Assembly: GCA_930367205.1 (NCBI GenBank)
Contig: OV884015.1
Coordinates: forward strand, 104,596,509 to 104,660,508
DNA: 64,000 nt
Direction of reading: 5' to 3'
From: Acanthosoma haemorrhoidale
Lineage: Eukaryota; Arthropoda; Insecta; Hemiptera; Acanthosomatidae
Part shown: piece after piece, positions 55,444 to 64,000 of the stretch
How positions within the stretch are numbered: the stretch's first letter is position 1
Layout: every line of letters starts with the position of its first letter
The notes under the pieces: model-generated
Databases searched by the model: none
Told to the model about the DNA's origin: nothing
What the model saw: the letters and a program-made list of their open reading frames with translations, nothing else
Program-made: the position numbers and the translations under genes

Positions 55444-55519
55444 GTCGGCAAGGCCAACTGGAGTGAATACTACTCATCCAGGAAGAACTTCGGGAGAATT
55501 TACCATTCAGTTAAATCAA
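55444..55519 (+). CDS. candidate internal exon of an unidentified host gene (76 bp)
   Basis: A polypyrimidine tract and AG precede it and GTAAGTG follows. It is the best splice-site pair in the window outside repeats. Two of the three frames are open: VGKANWSEYYSSRKNFGRIY… and SARPTGVNTTHPGRTSGEFT…. Length 76 (1 mod 3) means the flanking introns have different phases. GC is higher than in the flanks. I do not recognise the protein. If real, the surrounding tens of kb are introns filled with transposons. A chance splice pair cannot be excluded. Confidence 0.35.
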
Positions 55520-55892
55520 GTAAGTGATTTATTGCTTGAATTTTAAAACACAATATTATATTATCATTATAACATTTTAACTTCTGCGACGAAAAACGAT
55601 CTTAAATAGGAAAACTTTTAAATGTTTGGAGGCTCTACGCCTCTGAAAATGAGGAAATAGCGAAGCGTATTTAACCATTCCCAGCCATTAAGTGGTTATG
55701 TGTACAAGAGAATAAACAAGCTGACTCTGGTGGAGTCGTTATGGTTTCCTCCAAAGTAAAATTTAAAATATATTTATACATGACAAAAATAATAATTTGT
55801 TTAATCTTCAATAGCGCCAGTTTCTGAGGGTTCATTCAAATTTATTACTCCGGGTGAGTGGAAATTACTAAAATGGCCTTAGAGTCAGTCAG

Positions 55893-57089
55893 TATGTTCA
55901 ATTGACTAAACATAGTCCACAGATCGCTGGGAATAGTCTGTGGCACAGGTATGTTCAATTGACTAAACATAGTCCACAGATCGCTGGGAATAGTCTGTGG
56001 CACATGTATGTTCAATTGACTAAACATAGTCCACAGATCGCTGGGAATAGTCTGTGGCACAGGTATGTTCAATTGACTAAACATAGTCCACAGATCGCTG
56101 GGAATAGTCTGTGGCACATGTATGTTCAATTGACTAAACATAGTCCACAGATCGCTGGGAATAGTCTGTGGCACAGGTATGTTCAATTGACTAAACATAG
56201 TCCACAGATCGCTGGGAATAGTCTGTGGCACATGTATGTTCAATTGACTAAACATAGTCCACAGATCGCTGGGAATAGTCTGTGGCACAGGTATGTTCAA
56301 TTGACTAAACATAGTCCACAGATCGCTGGGAATAGTCTGTGGCACAGGTATGTTCAATTGACTAAACATAGTCCACAGATCGCTGGGAATAGTCTGTGGC
56401 ACAGGTATGTTCAATTGACTAAACATAGTCCACAGATCGCTGGGAATAGTCTGTGGCACATGTATGTTCAATTGACTAAACATAGTCCACAGATCGCTGG
56501 GAATCGTCTGTGGCACAGGTATGTTCAATTGACTAAACATAGTCCACAGATCGCTGGGAATCGTCTGTGGCACAGGTATGTTCAATTGACTAAACATAGT
56601 CCACAGATCGCTGGGAATAGTCTGTGGCACAGGTATGTTCAATTGACTAAACATAGTCCACAGATCGCTGGGAATAGTCTGTGGCACATGTATGTTCAAT
56701 TGACTAAACATAGTCCACAGATCGCTGGGAATAGTCTGTGGCACAGGTATGTTCAATTGACTAAACATAGTCCACAGATCGCTGGGAATCGTCTGTGGCA
56801 CAGGTATGTTCAATTGACTAAACATAGTCCACAGATCGCTGGGAATAGTCTGTGGCACAGGTATGTTCAATTGACTAAACATAGTCCACAGATCGCTGGG
56901 AATAGTCTGTGGCACATGTATGTTCAATTGACTAAACATAGTCCACAGATCGCTGGGAATAGTCTGTGGCACAGGTATGTTCAATTGACTAAACATAGTC
57001 CACAGATCGCTGGGAATAGTCTGTGGCACAGGTATGTTCAATTGACTAAACATAGTCCACAGATCGCTGGGAATCGTCTGTGGCACAGG
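55893..57089. repeat. minisatellite, 21 x 57 bp
   Basis: Twenty-one full units of 57 bp, starting TATGTTCAATTGACTAAACA. They are identical except for two variable positions: A or C in GGAAT(A/C)GTCTG and G or T in CACA(G/T)GT. Every unit holds a 7-bp inverted repeat, CCACAGA...TCTGTGG. As 57 is 19 codons, one plus frame and one minus frame stay open across the array (402 and 413 codons). The T variant lies in units 2, 4, 6, 10, 14 and 18, which shows a two-unit and then a four-unit higher-order period. CAG|GTAAGT follows at 57100-57108. Confidence 0.97.
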
Positions 57090-57261
57090 TATGGTTGCAC
57101 AGGTAAGTAACTACTAAATCAACCGCCTACAGTATTTACTTTTTAGCCATAAATTGTAAATAGATCCGAGGTTGTCGGTTGCCATTGTATTTAATTAATT
57201 GTGTTATGAAATTACGTACTCATATTGCGTAGACAACAAAAGAGTGGATGAAACTTGAAGT

Positions 57262-57711
57262 TGTTTTTTTTTTTCCAAAACCCCTTTACTGATTATACAG
57301 TATGTGAACAAAATGAACAAAAAATACAATGTACAATATTTACAAGTTACTCCTCGTGCTGCATACGCAGGTGCATTCGAAGCAGGGTAGAATTACAATA
57401 ACATTTCTTTTTGAAGTTAACAGGTCAAATATCATATATACAATGCTAGGTGATGGGGCTCACCTTCGGTTTACACTGTGGGAAACTAAAAACCTAAACC
57501 TAAGACTAAAGCGTTCGTGCCTTGAAAGTGTCCTGACATCGATGGGGGAACGGAGCGGGTGTTATCGTGTTAAGCACCGGGTTTGTCAAGTACTGTAGGG
57601 AGTCGAAAAATTTGATATGTCTACGTTGAATGAATTCATCCTCAGTAGGCAAATCAAAGATCCCGTAAAGTTCAATGTTGCTCCCCTGCTCGAAAGTTTT
57701 GTTTTTTGAAA
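57262..57711 (-). mobile_element. LINE-B2 3' part
   Basis: Begins with a T run (A tail in minus), then GCATACGCAGGTGCATTCGA, stem-loop 57448-57465 and a short RT tail (FDSLQYLTNPVLN frame, broken). It ends inside the RT domain at about CTGCTCGAAAG. Confidence 0.8.
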
Positions 57712-58544
57712 AAAAAAGTTTAGTATGCTACTGTGAAGGATGATGTAGCGGGTATGTATACAGGTTCTACGCCTTTTGATGAGCAGTACATTTTGTTTTT
57801 TCTTGGGGTGCGTATAAAATATTTTTTTAGCAAAATCCGACTCTAGAGTAAACGACGTTTGCACAGACTTGCCGAGATCACACCAAAAAGTTTTGATGAG
57901 TTTTTTTTATGATCAAAAATTATATATACGTCGGCATTAGTGGTTGTTTTGGGACAAGGGGACTTCCTGTTAACATTTTGCATTTTCATGCCGATGCCAT
58001 AATTTCATTATCAATCTATATTAATTGTGTGGTCTTAGGAATTATTGTCAGTTTAAGTGTAAAGGTTTAATAAAGGTCAAAACAGAAAGAATTTATTTTC
58101 ATAAATATAAAGCTGATTCAATTGCACTCTAATTTAAGCCATGAGTTATGACATCAACTTTCCGCTTCTCACAGTTTTGATGTATTGCCACGAAATTGCT
58201 GAGGCACTTGACAGGCAAAGGATTGTAAAACTTGAAAACATTTTGTTTTTTTTTTGTTAATTCAAAAGCCTTTATGAGATTTTAAACTATAGGCTTTAAC
58301 TTTCCTAACTTTAATAAACAAACCCAAAAAAAAAGTGGGCGTAATTGAAAATGAATGATCTTTCCCAACTCACCGAAAAGTAACTTAAAAAAAAAGAAAA
58401 GAAAACCAACTTTTGTAAACTGACGGTTGCTTAATTACACTTGTGTAATTTATTACTGTTCCGATAAAATGAGTAGTAACGCAGTAAGAAGATGAAGTTA
58501 TTGCTCAATGGGATGTAAAATAAAAATTAATTTTAGAAGTGTTT
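57712..58544. other. no recognisable gene
   Basis: AT-rich spacer. Confidence 0.4.
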
Positions 58545-58645
58545 GAGCGTATGAGGCTCTCGCTCTCTTAGTCACCCTTCACTGGCTCGTATCCGGTAAT
58601 GCGGCTGACGGAGGAGCGTGGGGGGACTTCCCAAGACGCATGCGA
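58545..58645 (+). mobile_element. LINE-A fragment joined to repeat R
   Basis: TCACTGGCTCGTATCCGGTA and GGAGGAGCGTGGGGGGACTT belong to the LINE-A 3'-UTR in plus orientation; the family match stops where repeat R starts. Confidence 0.6.
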
Positions 58646-58646
58646 G

Positions 58647-58917
58647 CCTAGTCGGTGGGCAGCCTAATTCGCTTTGATCTGACTCCATAAGTGTGCCCCG
58701 ACAAAGCACTATGTTCAGGAGAAGAGGAGCAGGGTAGGTTTATAGGCAAGCCAGCCGTGGTGGGGATGGCTCCCCACCTGCTGCTGTTTCCCCCACTAGA
58801 TTCTCACCCCTCTCCGCCTGACTCATAAGCTTTATTACATAAACGGAAACATAGATGTTTTCTGGGCCGAGAAGAGGGGAACTTCTAATTATTCGTTATT
58901 AAGAGGTCGCCACAACA
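58647..58917. repeat. dispersed repeat R, copy 2
   Basis: Shares both ends with 21546-22265 but has a different, shorter middle (AGCCGTGGTGGGGATGGCTC). Its right end, GTCGCCACAACA, lies directly before an ATG-starting relic. Confidence 0.5.
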
Positions 58918-59160
58918 ATGAGCATTAAGGTGCACTATTTACAAAGCTATTTAGACCGTTTTGCTGAAAATTTAGGAGACACCAGTGAGGAACAAGGTGA
59001 AAGATTTCACCAGGATATTAAAACTATGGAAGCCCGCTACTAAGGAAGATGGGAATAGGCACATGATAGCAGATTACTGCTGGAGTTTAAAAAATGACTG
59101 TTTCATTCAAGAATGTCAGAGAAAAGAAGCTTCCGAAGTTTTCAGTGACCTGTTGGTTTC
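58918..59160 (+). pseudogene. C-terminal relic of an arthropod repeat-family protein
   Basis: From ATG 58918 the frame reads MSIKVHYLQSYLDRF, NLGDTSEEQGERFHQDIK and TMEARY, then stops at 59041-59043. A +1 frame continues with HMIADYCWSLKND. The NLGD.SEEQGERFHQDI ... ADYCW signature recurs, in my recollection, in many predicted proteins of arthropod genomes, apparently from a mobile or multi-copy family. I cannot name its function. Frameshift and stop make it a pseudogene. Confidence 0.5.
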
Positions 59161-59210
59161 ATTGATGACTTTTTCCTCTATCTTTGTAAATAAAAATAAT
59201 TAAATATCCT

Positions 59211-60489
59211 TGTTTAGTTTTTTATTTGATCCATGGATTTAACTTAAAATAGTGTAGCGCGTATTTCACTAAAATTTTTCTTAGAGGTTTTAGGTGTGTA
59301 TCAATATAACTAATCTCATATTTGAATTCAGCGGAACAAATCCGTATGAAATCAGTTCCATAACTCCTGTTGGCCTGTGTAATTAGAAAAAACCTATGGT
59401 GGTGGCAGTATTACGCTTTGACCCATTAACTCTGTGTAAATCTGATTGAATTGTCCACGGCCCTCTAGAATGAGAAACTAACTTAAATTAAACCGGATAA
59501 AAGTTTTATTATTAGAAGGATATATTTGTGAAAGTGGACTTATTGGACAGAACAAGTCATAAAAGAAGAACTACAATCTTTAGAGCTTAGAAGGCATTAA
59601 GTTTTAGTGCAGTTGGCTCAGCGCGGAGGAAATTACCATCATCATAGATTATTTACTCAAGCGAACTTTTAAACTTTACGCTATTTCAACATTCGAGATT
59701 ATAAAAAATAATGTTGTCTTCTGATTGTACAGTTAAATAGATACATATTCTATTATGTGTCCATGAAGCCACTCACGGCCCAAACCAAAATGGACATGAT
59801 ATATCATAATTCGGAACATTTACTGAGAAAGACCTTTTCTCTTTTTATTACTTAAAGTTCCGATTGTTACGGGCTTTTATTTTATTATTACCTATAGCAA
59901 AAACCTATCAATTATACATCCACGTCTACAGGGAGATCGCTCCGGCCAGTCGTGTTAAAACATTTTGTTGGAAATACATCAAAAAATATACTCATACCCG
60001 TTTCACGCCTCAATCCGTTACGAACTTTTTAAAGTTCATTTTCAACATAGAAACCCCTCCGATTTTTCCCACTTTATCTCAATTTTTGACAATATTCCCA
60101 TGATCAGCGTTAAATTTCCTGCATGACTGGTGTAGATTTATTCTTGAAAATAATAAATAAATAATAAAGAGCGGAATATTTAAGGAGTGAATTCTAAAAT
60201 TCCAAAATTCTAAGAAAAGGGGAGGAAAAAAAAAGAATTACAAAGATAAATTATCGATTATATATTATATATGATGAGCAATAATTAATCAATGAATTCA
60301 ATTCATTTATTTTTACTAATGATCACAAGCCGTAATTTATTAAATAAGTAATTTAATAAATGCATTTAAATGGTGTGTGATAACGATAAATAAATAAATT
60401 TCCGTCAACCTGAAAAACATATATTATTAATGTAAAAAAATAATTTAAATACAAATTCAATCTTAAAAATCAGATTAATTATTAATTAA
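59211..60489. other. no recognisable gene
   Basis: AT-rich. An open frame at 59864-60103 has no motif I know. Confidence 0.4.
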
Positions 60490-60507
60490 TTAAAAATCAG
60501 CTGGTGG

Positions 60508-60858
60508 TACGACTCCCATTGGGGGCCTGTTCGAGAATATTAAACTGATTTTTGGGAAATGACGTTTGCAGTATCTCCGGGAACGGCCCATAAAACTCAC
60601 GCATTTTTATTTTCTTATTTTTTTGTATATATATACTCTTTATTGGGCTATAATTACAATCTGCCTTTTATAAGGCAATAAATAATGTATATTAAATGCA
60701 ATTAAATAAATTAATTGATTCATGGTTTGATTTATATTGGCCGTTCCTGGAGGTACTGCAATACCGGGTCAACCCGCGACAGAGGTGGAGCAAGCCCCTA
60801 GCACTCCGTCATTTCCCAAAAATCAGTTTAATCTTCTGGACCCCCGATTGGAGTCGTA
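60508..60858. repeat. 350-bp imperfect inverted repeat
   Basis: Arms: 60508-60527 with 60838-60858 (TACGACTCC core), 60539-60563 with 60808-60832 (perfect 25 bp) and 60568-60588 with 60739-60759 (19 of 21). The right arm has about 48 extra bases. The centre holds a LINE-A 3' terminal piece (60645-60690, minus). These may be two inverted copies of one small repeat. Confidence 0.8.
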
Positions 60859-60927
60859 GCAGAGATTAAGCTGATAACAAAAGATACTACACTTTGATCT
60901 CTATTTCTTCCGAAAATATTTATTGTG

Positions 60928-61375
60928 TTAAAACTACTATCTGCCTTAATGGGCAATAAGTAATTGTGTTCAAGAATGTTCATTCATACCATATTTACAA
61001 TTTTTCATTCACTCGCTCATTCATACAGTATTTACCCGAAACCCAGAGATCCTCCAAATCGACAAGGTTGTCACCTCCCTTGCATGTGAAAGAGGACGCA
61101 AAATCTTGGGAAGCTTCAACGCTTCGCAGCCGCGATACCGGATACGAGCCAGTGAAGGCTGGCCAAGAGTGTGAGAGCCACAGACGCTCAGGACATGATT
61201 AGAGAAACTAGTCATTGCTAGGATTCCCACTGTCACGTGTTTATAGCATGTCACGAAGCCACTGCCACTTTAGTCTCCGAGGTGGATTATAGGGATGAAT
61301 GGTGTGCTAATGTGCTAGGGTATTAGGGGATAGGTTTCGATGGAATTTCATGGACTTAGAAGGGATTTATTAAAT
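60928..61375 (-). mobile_element. LINE-A 3'-UTR copy
   Basis: From the terminal motif (ACTACTATCTGCCTTAATGG) through the 3'-UTR to GAATTTCATGGACTTAGAAG at the end of the RT coding tail. Confidence 0.75.
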
Positions 61376-62768
61376 TAAATAAAAAATCTTCTAATTTATT
61401 AGTACTTGTATTATTAAGACGTGCCCATTTTTGGACCATTGATTTGCAGTAATTTTTTTCCCGAAAATTTTGTTATTTGTTTACTTTGTTTATAACTTAG
61501 CTATTTTTTTTTATTTTATCCATCGTTAAGCGTTATTCCAAATTCCCTGTGTGATTTAACTAAAAAACTTAGTAGTATAGGTAGTTTTGATCAAAACATT
61601 CATAGTAGTTTCAGCACAATTATCCAAAGAAAAAATTCACTGCAGAATTTACAATTTTCTATCGTTTATTAAATATTGAAAAAACAATGGTCGAGTACTT
61701 AGCTCTGCGTGTTCCGGCCATCTTTGGTTCGAGCATATTCGATACAAATAATCCAACACATATATAAAATGAAGGCTACTTCCTTTCTGATGAACCCTAT
61801 GCTAGACTTGGTTCTAGAAACTAAAAAAATAAATTAAATGTAAAGAATAATAAACTGATTTCGAGGTCAAAGGACTGAGTTTTTTTCCCCTCCTGCTTTG
61901 AGTTACTACCTCAAGCCGAGAAAAAAACATTTAAAAAAAAAACCTTGTTCTGTTTTCGATTTGAATGAGAATAGTGGCCCTAGACTCTGTTTTTGGCCTC
62001 AATGAGATTCCACACTGTTTAGCCAGCCCATTAATTAGTCGGGAAGGTTTCGGTCTCCTCTTTTATCCCTCTCTCCAGGCTCGTGCCTGTATATATATGG
62101 CAGAGCACAGGATTCCACAGGATCTGACAGGGGTATCCCTCAGGACCTCCTTACACCTGCTCCTCTGGTATAAAAAGAGGTCCTGTGAGTTAATGCCGTC
62201 TGTAGGCAAGCTTTAGGAATGGCATAGTCCATCCTCGCGGGATTATAAGAAAGAGACATTGAGACTAACAAGCAGTTTTCCTGCCAATAATGATCCGAAG
62301 GCCTAGCCTGTGAAAGTTATATTAGTTTAGCGAAAGTTTGTCTAGATATTTCATGGAATTATAGTAATGTGTACAAAAGTATACTTTCGGATTCAATTAT
62401 GAATTATCGAGCCCCAAGGCTGTTATTTTTTTTTCATCAAAACATTTACAAGGATTTAAATAGTCAAGTGAAATGAAAAAAACAGCAGATTATTCTAGGA
62501 TATTGTCCCCTAAGAATAACAACACAAATAAACAAGTAAAAATGTCCAGCTGACAAAAAAATATATAACATTAAAATGATGTGATTAACTTCAATAATAA
62601 AGGGGGGTATATAAGAACGAACAAGCATAAGATTGATACCAAAAACATGAATCAATAGAGGTGCATGACAATAGTAACTGAGAAATTGAAGAAAATATAT
62701 ATCATATATTAATATTGTTGTGATATTTGATATTATAAATTTTATTTATCAAGAATTTGAAATGTTCC
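61376..62768. other. no recognisable gene; possible LTR-like patch 62000-62220
   Basis: The patch is GC-richer and has GGTATAAAAAGAGG near 62168, a good TATA box, with no partner copy in the window. The rest is AT-rich. Confidence 0.35.
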
Positions 62769-62779
62769 ATTAAAAGGGC

Positions 62780-63506
62780 ACGAAAAGGGATGCTCATAAA
62801 TACCAACAAAAGTAAGATTCTACAAGCTGGAAGAAAGAAGGAAGATATTCACATATACTGTAATGGAGAAGAATTAGAAGTGGGGATAGACTTCACATAC
62901 CTGAGTACAGTGATAGACGGATCTGGGAAGGTGGACGCAGAAATATCTAACAGGATTAACAAGGCGAATGCAGTTTACTACCAGATATGTAACACTGTGG
63001 TAAGGAAGAGAGGAGTAGGCAAAGATGTGAAGCTACACATCTTCAAGACAGTATATCTGCCCATGCGTTTGTATGGAGCTGAGAGTTGGATATTAACAGA
63101 CCGACAGGAGAGCAAAATCATCGCTTCCGAAACGAAATTTCTGCGAAGGACGATTGGAAAAACAAGAAGAGACCGAGTTCGCGATGAAAGGATTCGTCAG
63201 GAACTGCAGATAGCCCCACTGAAAGAGCTCCTAGAAACTCGTCAGATAAAGTGGTTCGGCCATGTTATCAGGATGGACGACCACAGAGATCCTCTAAAGA
63301 CCATGGAATATGTCCCCAGATGGCAGAAGACCTAGGGGTCGCCCTAGGATGTCCTATCTCAGCTACATTGAACGACTCTGTAAGGCGAGGGGGAAGGACC
63401 TCCGACAGGCAAGGAACCTAGCTGGAAATAGGGAAGAATGGAATTCCTGGCCGGATGCTCCTCTACGCTGAGAGGCACTAAAAAGGGAAGTTAAAGAAAA
63501 AGAAGA
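62780..63506 (+). mobile_element. 5'-truncated RTE-like LINE with 11-bp duplication
   Basis: ATTAAAAGGGC at 62769-62779 and 63507-63517 flanks it. The insert carries an RT C-terminal region and ends in an A/G-rich tail instead of pure poly-A. Confidence 0.85.
62784..63470 (+). pseudogene. RTE-like LINE RT C-terminal region (frameshifted)
   Basis: Open from the 5' junction to TAG 63333-63335 (the host-side ATG at 62761 is not native). Segments: NTNKSKILQAG (after the catalytic box), FTYLSTVIDGSG, VYLPMRLYGAESW, RRTIGKTRRDRVRDERIRQE, RQIKWFGHVIRMDD. A frameshift near 63325 precedes RPRMSYLSYIERLCKARGKD, the normal end, with a stop near 63468. The pattern KWFGH.IRMDD is typical of RTE-type endonuclease-reverse transcriptases. 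The endonuclease and RT palm are absent. Confidence 0.75.
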
Positions 63507-63517
63507 ATTAAAAGGGC

Positions 63518-64000
63518 GTTAATCGACCCGTGTATCAAGAAGGTGATAAAAACAAAGGAGGGAGGTTTTGGAAAAACAAGATGGCGTTAGGTCGTTCTAT
63601 TGGGGCAGCCCGTAAGACATGTTGTCATATGAAGATTAGTTAATGGTGATTGGGCTTTTATGAAAACAAGAAGGAATGAGGTGATATAATTGGATTTTGC
63701 GGACCAAGTTAAAGAAGGACGAAGAAAATAGTTGAACCATAAAAAAAAAAAAACGACATGAAAATTAGTAAATCTGGTCAGTCAGTAATAATAAATAAAT
63801 AAGGTAAAATAATAAATTTGTAAATAATGTTGTAATTTATCAAAGACGTACTTATAAAATTAATTAAAGTTTTATTAATATCTAATTTTTCTTTTGCCAG
63901 AGTTATTCCTTTATTAACAGAACCTAAAACCTCAGATAAAAATTTAAAACTTAAGCAAATAGATAAAAAACGTAACAATATATAATATATTAAAATAGGA
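63518..64000. other. no recognisable feature
   Basis: AT-rich sequence to the window edge. Confidence 0.4.

Noticed and set aside
55881..55893. Splice acceptor linking the candidate exon to the satellite array (CCTTAG)
   Set aside because: The required phase would pass through a frame of the 76-bp exon that contains a stop.
55893..57089. CRISPR array
   Set aside because: Units are contiguous and nearly identical, with no unique spacers, and the window is eukaryotic.
55845..57110. Two overlapping ~400-codon open frames on opposite strands
   Set aside because: Both follow from a 57-bp period without stops in one frame per strand. No independent coding evidence, so I list the array as a repeat and only raise coding as a question.

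Overview
The window looks like an AT-rich, repeat-dense stretch of an insect (at least arthropod) nuclear genome. It holds Ty3/Gypsy LTR retrotransposons, jockey-like, I-like and RTE-like LINE fragments, mariner/Tc1 relics, tRNA-derived repeats and spliceosomal-type exon borders. I see no bacterial operon, rRNA or intact tRNA gene. No complete host gene is recognisable. The only host-gene hints are a 76-bp candidate exon near 55.44 kb and an unusual 57-bp coding-length minisatellite just after it.

Layout. 0.2-1.8 kb: a LINE-A fragment and a deleted mariner with a DUF4817-type N-terminus. 3.27-8.76 kb: Gy-1, a complete Ty3/Gypsy element with identical 186-bp LTRs, a tRNA-Phe-type primer site, gag and pol. 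Its gag and pol are in one frame, separated by a single UGA. 10-13.5 kb: LINE 3' ends (B1, A, B2) and a BED-zinc-finger-like relic. 13.55-18.36 kb: Gy-2, a second full-length, very AT-rich Ty3/Gypsy element. Its gag ends in a textbook A AAA AAC -1 slippery site, and it lacks a tRNA primer site. Instead, the 11 bases after the 5' LTR are perfectly complementary to an 11-mer inside the LTR, as in self-primed Tf1-type elements. 18.5-19.1 kb: a deleted mariner. 23.4-24.1 kb: a degraded gag related to that of Gy-2. 27-30 kb and 51.6-53.1 kb: clusters of LINE-C, B1 and B2 insertions, some nested and several with clear target-site duplications. 31-44.5 kb: more LINE-A copies (one split by a B2 insertion), a Tc1-like tail, two head-to-head mariner relics, a second DUF4817 mariner and a 99-bp MITE. 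45.35-46.65 kb: a 5'-truncated I-like LINE with an intact RNase H ORF. 54.3-55.2 kb: a deleted mariner. 55.9-57.1 kb: the 21 x 57 bp array. 57.2-63.5 kb: B2, an unnamed repeat-family protein tail, an inverted repeat, LINE-A and an RTE-like LINE with an 11-bp duplication.

Only Gy-1 and Gy-2 look capable of encoding a full set of proteins. The rest are truncated or deleted passengers. LINE families B1, B2 and C share a C-terminal protein motif. B1 and B2 also share a 3'-UTR stem-loop, which points to a common retrotransposition signal.
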